Below, in pieces: positions 1-6,833 of a DNA stretch of 23,969 nucleotides (position 1 is its first letter; each line of letters opens with the position of its first letter). Source of the stretch: an uncultured Oscillospiraceae bacterium (GTDB lineage Bacteria; Bacillota; Clostridia; Oscillospirales; Oscillospiraceae); NCBI GenBank assembly GCA_934565615.1, contig CAKTIH010000017.1, forward strand, positions 1 to 23,969. Reading direction: 5' to 3'. The translations under genes were made by a program, and so were the position numbers. Under the pieces are notes generated by a model. That model saw only the letters and a program-made list of their open reading frames with translations. It had not been told where the DNA came from and did no database searches.

Positions 1-55
1 CCTGTAAACCGTTCGTTTAAGCGGGTTTAGCAACGTTTGAACATGGTTGCGCTTG

Positions 56-262
56 TCATTCTATATTAGTCGGGCAGCCGTCGATGTCGCTTCCGTAGTC
101 CTCATAGGTTCTTGTGATGGAGACATTGACGCCCCCCGAAGTCGCCCCAAGAATATTGCTGTCCGTCAGCTTGGGGTCTGCTGGGTCGAACGTCTTGAGG
201 AGCACCCCCGCATTCACAGTAAGCTGCTTGAAGGTATCTATGGGTATCTTGGTAAATTTCAT
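56..262 (-). CDS. Phage major tail (tube) protein, N-terminal part only; prematurely ended
   Basis: This reading frame encodes 68 residues that look like the beginning of a Firmicutes siphophage tail-tube protein: MKFTKIPIDTFKQLTVNAG, then an ILGATSGGVNVS segment and a DYGSDIDGCPTN segment, a pattern typical of the first 70 residues of this family. The family is normally near 190 residues and forms the inner tube of the tail. Here the frame stops at TGA (56-58), and none of the three frames to the window edge looks like a tube continuation. The start at 262 has a GAGGTG ribosome site. It follows the tail-terminator-like gene by 9 bases, the usual order. It is either a broken gene, a frameshift, or a sequence junction at the window end. 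Family call is moderately sure; the break is seen directly. Confidence 0.6.
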   Translation of the reverse strand: MKFTKIPIDTFKQLTVNAGVLLKTFDPADPKLTDSNILGATSGGVNVSITRTYEDYGSDIDGCPTNIE

Positions 263-271
263 TTTTACACC

Positions 272-637
272 TCAGTCCTGTGTAAGGTAATCGGCCGTTA
301 TCTGCAGATAGCGGCCTTTGATGTTGTCGTCGGCTTGGTCGGTCTGTGCCTGTGAGAATGGCGAGCCGCGCTGAATCAGCACCGCTCCGCCATCGCACGG
401 AAGATACACGCCTCCGCCGATTGCTGTTGATATCTCCTGCACTTTGGCATTTATGTCTAACTCACTCTTGCCGTAGTACCAGAGGTTGACCACGATGGGC
501 ACGGAACCGTCATCGATTGAGCCAACGTTCGGCTCGTACACCAGATACGGAAAAGCCGTGTCCGCTTCGGCGGCAGTCGGGTACGCCGGGAGGCCGAAGC
601 CAGAGAAGAACGCATATAGCGCCGCAGCCTTTGTCAA
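272..637 (-). CDS. Tail terminator / tail completion-like protein
   Basis: The 121-residue product matches the size and position of the tail terminator (minor capsid/DUF3168-like) protein, which caps the tail tube and joins it to the head. A short N-terminal helix is followed by FPYLVYEPNVGSIDDGSVPI and a WYYGKSE segment, the alternating strand pattern usual for these proteins. The start codon overlaps the stop of the upstream head-closure gene as ATGA (634-637), showing translational coupling. It sits between the connector genes and the tail-tube gene, as in HK97/SPP1-like head-tail modules. The function is inferred mostly from order and length, since no diagnostic motif is visible. Confidence 0.6.
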   Translation of the reverse strand: MTKAAALYAFFSGFGLPAYPTAAEADTAFPYLVYEPNVGSIDDGSVPIVVNLWYYGKSELDINAKVQEISTAIGGGVYLPCDGGAVLIQRGSPFSQAQTDQADDNIKGRYLQITADYLTQD

Positions 638-972
638 GGGAGCTTCACCAGCTTCCTGACGTTGTAACGCTCGAAATCGAACGACGCCACGCGCGGCGCG
701 GCGCTCGGAATGCCAACGACGATAAAGTAACTGTCGCCGTGCTTGAACACGTCCTGCTCATCAAGCGATGTGCCCTTGGGGGTAATCACGGTATCGGTAT
801 ACTGAACCGTGGCTTGCTGCGCCGCCATCTGCTCGACCGGTGACATATCCTGAAACGCGATCTGTATCTCGACGCCCTCTGTCCATGTGTTGACGATGCC
901 GCCCTCCGGATCGCGTTCCTTGACCTTGTTCATGATCGTGCAAGGCTCGTAAAAGCTCTCGTATAGGCTCAT
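634..972 (-). CDS. Head closure / head-tail adaptor protein
   Basis: This 112-residue protein starts MSLYESFYEPC and has the pattern of SPP1 gp16 / HK97 gp7-like head-closure proteins: an N-terminal CTIMNKVKERDPEGGIVNTW strand pair, an EIQIAFQDMS segment and a final HGDSYFIVVGIP strand. It would seal the portal after packaging and form the docking face for the tail. The frame is open further upstream (to 1131), but the ATG at 972 is chosen because it has a GGAGGAAG ribosome site 5-6 bases before it and forms an ATGA overlap with the preceding gene's stop. The stop in turn overlaps the next gene. Confident about the module, moderately sure of the exact role. Confidence 0.65.
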   Translation of the reverse strand: MSLYESFYEPCTIMNKVKERDPEGGIVNTWTEGVEIQIAFQDMSPVEQMAAQQATVQYTDTVITPKGTSLDEQDVFKHGDSYFIVVGIPSAAPRVASFDFERYNVRKLVKLP

Positions 973-1409
973 AACTTCCTCCATCTCGCAAGCTTCGCCG
1001 CGAACACGTTCCTCCATGTCAGAGTCTTCTGCACTCCGCTCCCGCTCGGCGGCGCTTTGCTGTAGCTGTACCCGCCGAAGCTCTCCGACTGGTACGGGCT
1101 CGCCACTGTCGCCGCGTTCTGGGCGTTCCATTCCTCGATTTCTTTGGTAATGGATATGACCGCTGACGGGATCGCAAGCGCCCAGACGGCCCCGTGGAAG
1201 CTCTCAGGGGCTAATCTGTCCTCTTCGTCGCCGTAGCGGTGAATGCCGTCGTTAAACACGCTCCCGATTATCCGGTAATACTGTCCGTTCTGGAGGAACG
1301 GCAGCGCGAGTGCCCCATCAACGACGGTGTATGTGCCGACGTGAACACCGCCCGGCACGGTAAACCAGTTGCGGAGAAATCCGCAAACTTCGTCAAGCGT
1401 TTCATTCAT
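969..1409 (-). CDS. Head-tail connector protein (gp6/gp15-like)
   Basis: The 146-residue product carries features seen in many Firmicutes phage connector proteins: an early FLRNWFT segment, QYYRIIGSVFNDGIHRYG, a helical FHGAVWALAIPSAVISI stretch, and the C-terminal SPYQSESFGGYSYSK plus FAAKLARWRKL tail. Such proteins form the ring beneath the portal. The start has an AAAGGAGG ribosome site. It follows the capsid gene by 21 bases and overlaps the next gene by 4. The conserved SFGGYSYSK motif makes the family assignment fairly strong. Confidence 0.75.
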   Translation of the reverse strand: MNETLDEVCGFLRNWFTVPGGVHVGTYTVVDGALALPFLQNGQYYRIIGSVFNDGIHRYGDEEDRLAPESFHGAVWALAIPSAVISITKEIEEWNAQNAATVASPYQSESFGGYSYSKAPPSGSGVQKTLTWRNVFAAKLARWRKL

Positions 1410-1430
1410 GCTGCCGTCCTCCTTTGCTTA

Positions 1431-2567
1431 TCAGCCCTTGGCCGTTACTGTGGCCGAGCCGGACGCTACCGCCTTATTGAGACTGTCCGCCTCAACAAGG
1501 GTCAGGGTCTTGCCCGTCGCAGCCGTGATGTCCGCCGCGCCGTCCCAGCTGTCCCAGCCGGACACGTCTTCCCCCATGGTCACGGTTTCGGCAGCTTCGC
1601 CAACCTTGTACTTGTAGACGTTGCCCGCGCTGCTCTTGGCCGGGGTAACCGTCAGCTTTGTAGTACCGGAAGCCTTACCGGCGGCGCTTGTAACGGTCAG
1701 CGCGCCGAGGGTGCTGCCGATCGTGCCGACGACAATGCCGTCGATGCGTTCCGCGAACAGCTCCACGCCCGAAACTACCGTGTCCTTCGAGGTAAGGTTA
1801 TCGTAGTCCGAAGTCTCGTGAATGCCGATCAGACCGGTCTCATCGGTGGTGAAGTTGAACGCCTCGGCGACATCTGCCGTTGCGGCGTCGACGTAGTAGC
1901 AGACGATGTTCCCGGACGCGGTCGCGGCGATTTTCCCCTGCGGCACGGAGGAATTGAAAAACGTGGTGCCGATACCGAGGAAGTTCTCCACATACCTCAT
2001 ACCGAACACGCTCTCTACAGTGATGTTGTGATCGGCGAGGTAGTCCGCGACGTCCATCGGGTTCATGAAGTACACTGCCTGGATATTGTCGTCCTCAAAG
2101 AGGATCTGAAGCTGTCCCCACATGCGCGCGAGCGCAGTCTGGAAGTTCTTACCGGTGGTCGAGGTCTCGCCGCTCAGCATGAACGTGAAGAAGTCCTTTC
2201 GGATTCCCCTCTGGACATCACGCAGCATTTCAGCCGTGGTAGCCTCGACGGCCTGATCATAGCCGCGGTCTACGATCGCTTCAAGGGTGGTGGCCTTACG
2301 CCACTTCTTCAGCGTGATTTCCTTGTAGTTGATCTCTTCGACCTCATACTTGCTCAGCGGTATGGTTTCGCCTTCGCCGACGATCCCGCTCTCAAGCTTT
2401 CCCTTTGCCTTATAGCTCTTCAGGACGGTTCCGGGCTGCTTCTTGATCTTTCTGGTGACGCCCAGCGCCTCCAGCAGCTTCTTGACGGAGTAGCCGAACT
2501 GGTCGACAAACTCCATTTCTCTCACTCGCGAGAGATCTTCTCTCTTAATCAGGTTTGCTTCTGCCAT
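1431..2567 (-). CDS. Major capsid protein with C-terminal Ig-like extension
   Basis: This 378-residue protein is the HK97-fold coat protein. Residues 1-300 include an N-terminal helical arm (FVDQFGYSVKKLLEALGV), a LKSYKAKGKLESGIVGEGE region, a YKEITLKKWRKATTLEAI strand/helix block and the IQAVYFMNPMDVADYL spine-helix area typical of this capsid group. After about residue 300 the composition changes to Thr/Ser/Ala/Gly-rich short strands (LTVTSAAGKASGTTKLTVTP) that resemble a bacterial Ig-like domain, probably displayed on the capsid surface. The ATG at 2567 follows AAAGGAG. It lies directly after the scaffold gene, the standard order. Capsid identity is confident; the surface role of the extension is inferred. 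Confidence 0.85.
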   Translation of the reverse strand: MAEANLIKREDLSRVREMEFVDQFGYSVKKLLEALGVTRKIKKQPGTVLKSYKAKGKLESGIVGEGETIPLSKYEVEEINYKEITLKKWRKATTLEAIVDRGYDQAVEATTAEMLRDVQRGIRKDFFTFMLSGETSTTGKNFQTALARMWGQLQILFEDDNIQAVYFMNPMDVADYLADHNITVESVFGMRYVENFLGIGTTFFNSSVPQGKIAATASGNIVCYYVDAATADVAEAFNFTTDETGLIGIHETSDYDNLTSKDTVVSGVELFAERIDGIVVGTIGSTLGALTVTSAAGKASGTTKLTVTPAKSSAGNVYKYKVGEAAETVTMGEDVSGWDSWDGAADITAATGKTLTLVEADSLNKAVASGSATVTAKG

Positions 2568-2569
2568 GA

Positions 2570-3166
2570 TTAATCTCCTTTGTTCTCAGTGTTGATAAGT
2601 TTCGCGTATTCCGCGCGGCGAGCTTCACGGTCGGGCATGGCTGCGATCTCTGCGCGCGTCTTTACCGCGCCGGAGTTGTTCGCCGGTGGAGTGTCCACCT
2701 TCGCGCCCTTGGTGATCGTCTTGCCGACAAGCCCCGCGAAATCACCGCTCACAAGTGCATCGAGCGCCGCAGTGTCCTTGAGCTTATCGCCGTCAAGCTC
2801 AGCTGCGTCGATTTCCGCGCCCGCTCCGCGCATAGCTATTTCAAGGCTTTTGCCGGTAATGCCCTTGCTCTCAAAATACTTGCGCACTGCCGTGGTTTTC
2901 GCGGCCTTGGTTTCCTTGGCGGTCTGCTCGGATTTAAAAGTCTCGAAAGCAGTCTTCTCTGCTTCGTACTTTTTCTTGTAACCGCCTTCTGTAGCCTTCA
3001 GATCGTCCAATTCCTTCTGGACGCCCGGAAGCTTTTCAGCTGCGACTTTAAATTCATCGCGCTGTGCAGTGATCCCGTTGAGCGTATCGGTGTGGAGCTC
3101 GATCACACTGTCGATCTGCTCATCCGTCAGCCCCATTGCCTTGAGGGCCTTTCTCGTAACTGCCAT
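2570..3166 (-). CDS. Capsid scaffold protein
   Basis: The 198-residue product is a highly charged, mostly helical protein: an N-terminal TRKALKAMGLTDEQIDSVIE segment, then a long coiled-coil region rich in Lys, Glu and Ala (about residues 30-95), and a disordered tail with AKVDTPPANNSGAVKT. This is the standard GP20-like scaffold of Clostridia phages, which guides coat assembly and leaves the prohead before packaging. The frame is open to 3223, but ATG 3166 is chosen because of the AAGGAGAAATAATC ribosome site and because the extra 19 residues (Arg-rich) overlap the upstream terminator region. It sits two bases before the capsid gene. Confidence 0.8.
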   Translation of the reverse strand: MAVTRKALKAMGLTDEQIDSVIELHTDTLNGITAQRDEFKVAAEKLPGVQKELDDLKATEGGYKKKYEAEKTAFETFKSEQTAKETKAAKTTAVRKYFESKGITGKSLEIAMRGAGAEIDAAELDGDKLKDTAALDALVSGDFAGLVGKTITKGAKVDTPPANNSGAVKTRAEIAAMPDREARRAEYAKLINTENKGD

Positions 3167-3227
3167 GATTATTTCTCCTTTTTCGGTTCTTCGGCGGCTG
3201 TTCTTCGCCGCAGGAGTGGGCATAAAA

Positions 3228-3257
3228 ATAAGCCCACAACTTTCGTTGTGAGCTTAT
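3228..3257 (-). terminator. Intrinsic terminator upstream of scaffold gene
   Basis: Read leftward, arms ATAAGCTCACAAC and GTTGTGGGCTTAT pair over 13 bases (one G-T pair) around a GAAA loop and are followed by TTTTTAT. It separates the head-assembly proteins upstream from the scaffold and capsid genes, so it could tune relative expression by partial read-through. Confidence 0.8.
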
Positions 3258-3266
3258 TCTAAAATA

Positions 3267-3293
3267 TTCATTTGGCTTTTGTGGCTCATTTTT
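3267..3293. repeat. 27-base dispersed repeat, copy 1
   Basis: This stretch matches 10202-10228 at 25 of 27 positions. Read leftward it contains ATGAGCCACAAAAGCC and lies immediately after the stop codon of the gp10-like gene and just before a terminator. It opens a 12-codon frame (3254-3289, MSHKSQMNILE) without a ribosome site, whose stop lies in the terminator stem. Whether it acts as RNA, DNA or peptide is unknown. Confidence 0.7.
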
Positions 3294-3721
3294 CAGTCGC
3301 CGCGAGACAGGTATTCTTCGATGATTTTCCCGTAATCCTTGGCGTTCTTTTCAACAGCCTTTTTGATGAATCGCCGCGGCTTTTGCGGCGTGCCGATGCG
3401 CCATTCCCCGGTCAGCGGGTCTTTGTATGCCCAGCGTTTCTTCGGCGTGCCCCCGGCCACGTTCTCCGCGCCGGTGCCCTCGTGGACGTAGACGGCATAA
3501 TTGACGTCCGTCCCCACGTATACGGCCTTCTCATCGGGGACGACCTTGTGTGTAATGCTGCCCTTGAGTTGCCCCGTATCGCGAGCTTTCATTTCCTCAA
3601 CTTCGTCCTTGATGTCGCCCTCGGCGGCTATGCCTACCGCTTCAAGGGCAATGAGAATCTGCTCTCGAAGGGCATTTTTTACAAGGTCTTTGTTATTTAT
3701 GATCTTGATCTCTATGCTCAA
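3293..3721 (-). CDS. HK97 gp10-like minor head/tail protein, TTG start
   Basis: The 142-residue product has the classic HK97-gp10 pattern: an N-terminal helix (KNALREQILIALEAVGIAAEG), the RDTGQLKGSI core, VYVGTDVNYAVYVHEGTG, and a C-terminal PRRFIKKAVEKN helix. Proteins of this family usually act at the head-tail junction. The only reasonable start is TTG at 3721, with GAAGGTG upstream; it lies 3 bases after the previous gene's stop. Its position between the MuF/portal group and the scaffold is unusual, because in HK97-like order gp10 follows the connectors. Family is confident; role in this position is less certain. Confidence 0.8.
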   Translation of the reverse strand: MSIEIKIINNKDLVKNALREQILIALEAVGIAAEGDIKDEVEEMKARDTGQLKGSITHKVVPDEKAVYVGTDVNYAVYVHEGTGAENVAGGTPKKRWAYKDPLTGEWRIGTPQKPRRFIKKAVEKNAKDYGKIIEEYLSRGD

Positions 3722-3724
3722 CGT

Positions 3725-3916
3725 TCACACCTTCTCAATTTCAGCGGCGCGGCAGCCGTATAGCTTCCAGTCGCCTTCGTCGCCGTAGCCTCCCGGTGTG
3801 CCCTTTTCGTCGGCCTCCACTTCGTATCGAGCCTCACCTTTTACCTCGCCAACATCTACTACAATACCGGTAATTCCTGTTTCCTTTATTCTGACATGAT
3901 CAAAAAGCTTTATCAT
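3725..3916 (-). CDS. Small SH3/KOW-like protein next to MuF; possible immunity protein
   Basis: This 63-residue acidic protein (starting MIKLFDHVRIKETGITGIVV) is predicted to be a small beta barrel: strands around DHVRIK, TGIVVDVG and ARYEVEADE, then a short WKLYGCRAAEIEKV tail. The pattern resembles DUF4926-like small proteins. The start overlaps the last 17 bases of the MuF gene and has GGGAGG 9 bases upstream, so the two are co-translated. Because the MuF protein carries an extra C-terminal domain of the kind that replaces toxin domains in MuF polymorphic toxins, this gene is placed where an immunity gene would be. That role is inference; it may equally be a structural helper. Confidence 0.55.
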   Translation of the reverse strand: MIKLFDHVRIKETGITGIVVDVGEVKGEARYEVEADEKGTPGGYGDEGDWKLYGCRAAEIEKV

Positions 3917-5363
3917 CTTTTGCCGCCTCCCTAAACGCCGTGGTTATTCTCGGTTTGCTTTCTGGCGTGTCGCGTATCCACGCAGTGCGGAATACCTGTC
4001 CTTTTGTTCCTAATTTCATGTAAATTCTGAACCGTTCGCATCCATCTTCATCAATGGCAAACTTCACAGCCTTACTTTCGTCGAATTGCCGAGCTATATC
4101 ATAGCGTAGCCGCAAAACATCATCCGCGGAATACCCTGCGTTGAAAAAATCTTTCGCGTGCTTTGTTCCGGCCTTAAGGAAATAACCGCTGAATTTTTTC
4201 GGCGTGGTTTGGCACGGCGCGTTTTTTATTGTTTTCCTCTGGTGCTTGATGGTTTTCAGCTTTGCCCATTCGTCCAGATTACTATACTTCAAATCTTGAA
4301 ATTTTGCAAATGTATTCGGTGTTTCTTTTCGCGCATATTTGGTATATTCCTGATACTGTGCGTAATCAGCGTTACGCCGAACCTGCTTTTTGAACTCCAG
4401 CGTAGTGCCTTGCGGGTCTTCCTCCATTTTCCGCTCAAGCCATTCCGGATATAACTCTCGCGGGCGTTCATGACCTTTAATTTGTCCCTTGATCTGGCAC
4501 CGGCAATTATAGATATTACCGCCGGAAGCTCCCATAGACCCATCGCCGGGAAACATGAGCTTTTCTCCACCAACTGTAAACGGTTCGTTTACTCCGACGC
4601 GCTGGCCATCAGCCATTCCGTGGTTGAAGCGTGTCCGCCCATCATGCACGGATAACCACTCGCGTGTCATTTTGATGCCCATGTCCGCAGCCTGTTGATA
4701 ACTTGCCGTTCGCCCGCCGTTTGCCGCAGCTGTGGTCGCGGTGCGCGCGGTGCGGATTGCACTGCCGACGCTCATATTCGTCAGCCTTTCCCGTAGTCCA
4801 GCAGCTATCTGTCGGTTGCTCTCGCCCATCAATATTCCCCGTGTGACTCGTGCGGTTATCTGCTTTTTGCCGTAGTCGAGATCAATGCCGTGTTTCAGTG
4901 CAAGGCTCGGCGGGTAATATGGCATGAGGTCGGGGCGCTCGACAATCAGACGGCGAATAGTCGCTTCGTCATATAGAGTGAAGTCTACGCCCGCTCCGAC
5001 GCTTTCGATTTCGTAAGCCGCATAGTTACGATTGAGGGTGTATATCCCTGGCGTGGCATCGTTGATATAGGCCACCGCCACTTCATTCGCGTGCGTCGCC
5101 CGCTCTGCGAGCTTGTCCCGCAACTGCTCAAATCGTCGGCCGCGGCCGATCTGATTCAAACGCCACTGCTTATATGCTTCTTCGTCGATTTTCCCGGCCT
5201 GCAGCATATCCTGCATTTCCTTGTCTCTTACCGCGAACTTAGCAAAATAGTCGTCAATGATGTCCTGCAGCTCTTTAGCGGCCTCATCGTACATTTCCCG
5301 GATGCGGTCTTCAAGTTCCTGCAACTGCTCATCTGTCAGCCTGTGGCCTTCATCCAGCTTCAT
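3900..5363 (-). CDS. MuF-family minor head protein with extra C-terminal domain
   Basis: The 487-residue protein has an N-terminal helical/coiled region (residues 1-100), a MuF core (about 200-290) with SAIRTARTATTAAANGGR, MGIKMTREWLSVHDGRTR and the ending NIYNCRCQI, and a separate C-terminal domain (about 390-487) with FSGYFLKAGTKHAKDFFNAGY, RLRYDIARQFDESKAV, FRIYMKLGT and FRTAWIRDTPESKPRITTAF. Ordinary MuF proteins end shortly after the CRC motif; they bind the portal and may enter the host with DNA. The added domain looks like DUF6883-type domains found at the ends of MuF polymorphic toxins. Position after the portal is standard. The MuF core is confident, toxin nature is not proven. Confidence 0.85.
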   Translation of the reverse strand: MKLDEGHRLTDEQLQELEDRIREMYDEAAKELQDIIDDYFAKFAVRDKEMQDMLQAGKIDEEAYKQWRLNQIGRGRRFEQLRDKLAERATHANEVAVAYINDATPGIYTLNRNYAAYEIESVGAGVDFTLYDEATIRRLIVERPDLMPYYPPSLALKHGIDLDYGKKQITARVTRGILMGESNRQIAAGLRERLTNMSVGSAIRTARTATTAAANGGRTASYQQAADMGIKMTREWLSVHDGRTRFNHGMADGQRVGVNEPFTVGGEKLMFPGDGSMGASGGNIYNCRCQIKGQIKGHERPRELYPEWLERKMEEDPQGTTLEFKKQVRRNADYAQYQEYTKYARKETPNTFAKFQDLKYSNLDEWAKLKTIKHQRKTIKNAPCQTTPKKFSGYFLKAGTKHAKDFFNAGYSADDVLRLRYDIARQFDESKAVKFAIDEDGCERFRIYMKLGTKGQVFRTAWIRDTPESKPRITTAFREAAKDDKAF

Positions 5364-5366
5364 GTT

Positions 5367-6833
5367 TTATGCCTCGTCCCCAGCGTTATCATCATCGGGG
5401 TTTATGTTATCATCATCGGGGTTTATGTTATCGTCCTCCGGATTTTTGTTATTACCGTCGTCGAAACCGTTATCAAAACGGTCCATTTCTTCGGCGAGCA
5501 TAGTTTCGAGCCGCGTCGCGACTTCATCTGGGGTCAGGAAAGGCAGCTTCTTTAATGCCAGCTCATCGCCGATCAGCTCCCGTGCCTCCATGACCATGTC
5601 TGTCTGTTCTTTCTGGTTGCTGACGCGGTTGCGTTTGAAACTCGGCGTCGCGTCCTCTTCCGATACGCCCTGCAGCGCAAGCAGCGCCACGATGCACTCA
5701 ATGATCTGGAACTCGAAATCGTCCGCTTCCTCGTCCATGGGCTGGTAGGCGGCGTCAATGTGATCGTTCGTGGCCCCGGCGGCGATGGTATGCACGTCCA
5801 GCCCGCCGAAGTCCTCATAGATTCCCGCTCTGATTTCCTGCAAATATTCTTTTCGGGCTTCATACGGTATCTGCTGGGTGTACGGCTCGGCAGCATCATT
5901 CTCGCCGTCGTCGTACTCGGAATTCACCGACGCAATGTGCTGCGTTTTTAGGCGGGTTCGGAACTCTGCAAGTGCAGCGTCATCCATACCGCCCGCTCTC
6001 TTGACGATCCAGTATATTTCCGCGCAGTCCTGAAGATTGTTCGCAAACCCGGAACGGATGAGGTCAAAGGAATCTATCTGCTCGCGCATGCCGACAAGGG
6101 TGCTCTGCTTAAGCTCTGAGCCGTAAAGTGGGATTATCGGCAGAACGCCGTTCCAGTTCTCTTCCCCGGCCACCTCGACCTCGCCCGTGGCCTCGACCTT
6201 GCGTATCGTGATCTTGTAAGCCGTGTATCTATCCCGCTCAGGCGGTATTGCTTCGGGCTGCCTGTCCTTCCGGTATATGAACTTCTTGTATCCGCGCTCC
6301 GTGTAGAGCACGGCGATCAGCGGCTTGTCCGCGGCGAGCTGCCAGAATCGGATTCCCGCTCTCACCGCGCCGGTGTCCTCGTCCGGCAGCGGCTTGAACT
6401 CCGTGACGGGAAACACATACATCTGGCTGCCGTTCCAGAAGATGAAGCTCCGGCCGTGGATCAGCGCTTTATAAGCGGCCTGTTTAATTTTTACATCGGC
6501 ATTTCTGCCAAGCTTTTTCTTCGTTTCCTCTTTCTCGAACGTGAGGCCGTTGCCCAGGGAGTACATATTCCGCTGCGTGTTCAGCCTGTGGAAAAAGTTG
6601 GAGCAGATTTTATTGTTTGCCGCCGTGATGTCCACGATGCGCACGCCGGTCACGTCCATCATGGTCTGGACGTAGTTGCAGATCGTCGTGTTCCGCTTTT
6701 TGTCGTATTGATCCGCCGTCAAAGCGATTTCGTACTCTACGCTGGCCTTATGTTCTGCAATCGCACGCTTTACGAAGTCTGCGAGCTCTTCCGGCTTCAC
6801 AGTCTCGAAGTCCTGATAGGTCAGGAAACTCAT
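5367..6833 (-). CDS. Portal protein (SPP1 gp6-like)
   Basis: This 488-residue protein matches SPP1-type portals in length and layout: an N-terminal domain (RNTTICNYVQTMMDVTGVRI, KICSNFFHRLNTQ), a central clip/wing region with GNGLTFEKEE and FYWNG-like FIFWNGSQMYVFPV, and a helical stem/crown with DSFDLIRSGFANNLQDCAE and GGLDVHTIAAGATNDHIDAAY. It forms the dodecameric ring through which DNA is packaged. The start overlaps the terminase stop as ATGA (6830-6833). The last 35 residues are an acidic tail containing a seven-residue repeat (see separate entry). Identification is strong. Confidence 0.9.
   Translation of the reverse strand: MSFLTYQDFETVKPEELADFVKRAIAEHKASVEYEIALTADQYDKKRNTTICNYVQTMMDVTGVRIVDITAANNKICSNFFHRLNTQRNMYSLGNGLTFEKEETKKKLGRNADVKIKQAAYKALIHGRSFIFWNGSQMYVFPVTEFKPLPDEDTGAVRAGIRFWQLAADKPLIAVLYTERGYKKFIYRKDRQPEAIPPERDRYTAYKITIRKVEATGEVEVAGEENWNGVLPIIPLYGSELKQSTLVGMREQIDSFDLIRSGFANNLQDCAEIYWIVKRAGGMDDAALAEFRTRLKTQHIASVNSEYDDGENDAAEPYTQQIPYEARKEYLQEIRAGIYEDFGGLDVHTIAAGATNDHIDAAYQPMDEEADDFEFQIIECIVALLALQGVSEEDATPSFKRNRVSNQKEQTDMVMEARELIGDELALKKLPFLTPDEVATRLETMLAEEMDRFDNGFDDGNNKNPEDDNINPDDDNINPDDDNAGDEA
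5384..5447. repeat. 21-base tandem repeat in portal C-terminus
   Basis: The unit TTATCATCATCGGGGTTTATG occurs twice in a row, followed by a diverged third copy (TTATCGTCCTCCGGATTTTTG) and preceded by a partial copy. It encodes repeated DDDNINP/DDDNKNP on the minus strand at the disordered acidic end of the portal. Copy number is likely to vary by slippage. Confidence 0.8.

Noticed and set aside
1239..2573. 444-codon plus-strand frame opposite the capsid and connector genes
   Set aside because: It is antisense to two well-identified genes, has no ribosome site, and its product is Arg/His/Gly-rich with no domain; it reflects codon bias of the real strand.
4574..4590. Similarity of GTAAACGGTTCGTTTA to GTAAACCGTTCGTTTA at 4-19
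   Set aside because: One short 15/16 match; the copy at 4574 is explained by the MuF residues VNEPFT, and there is no further context.
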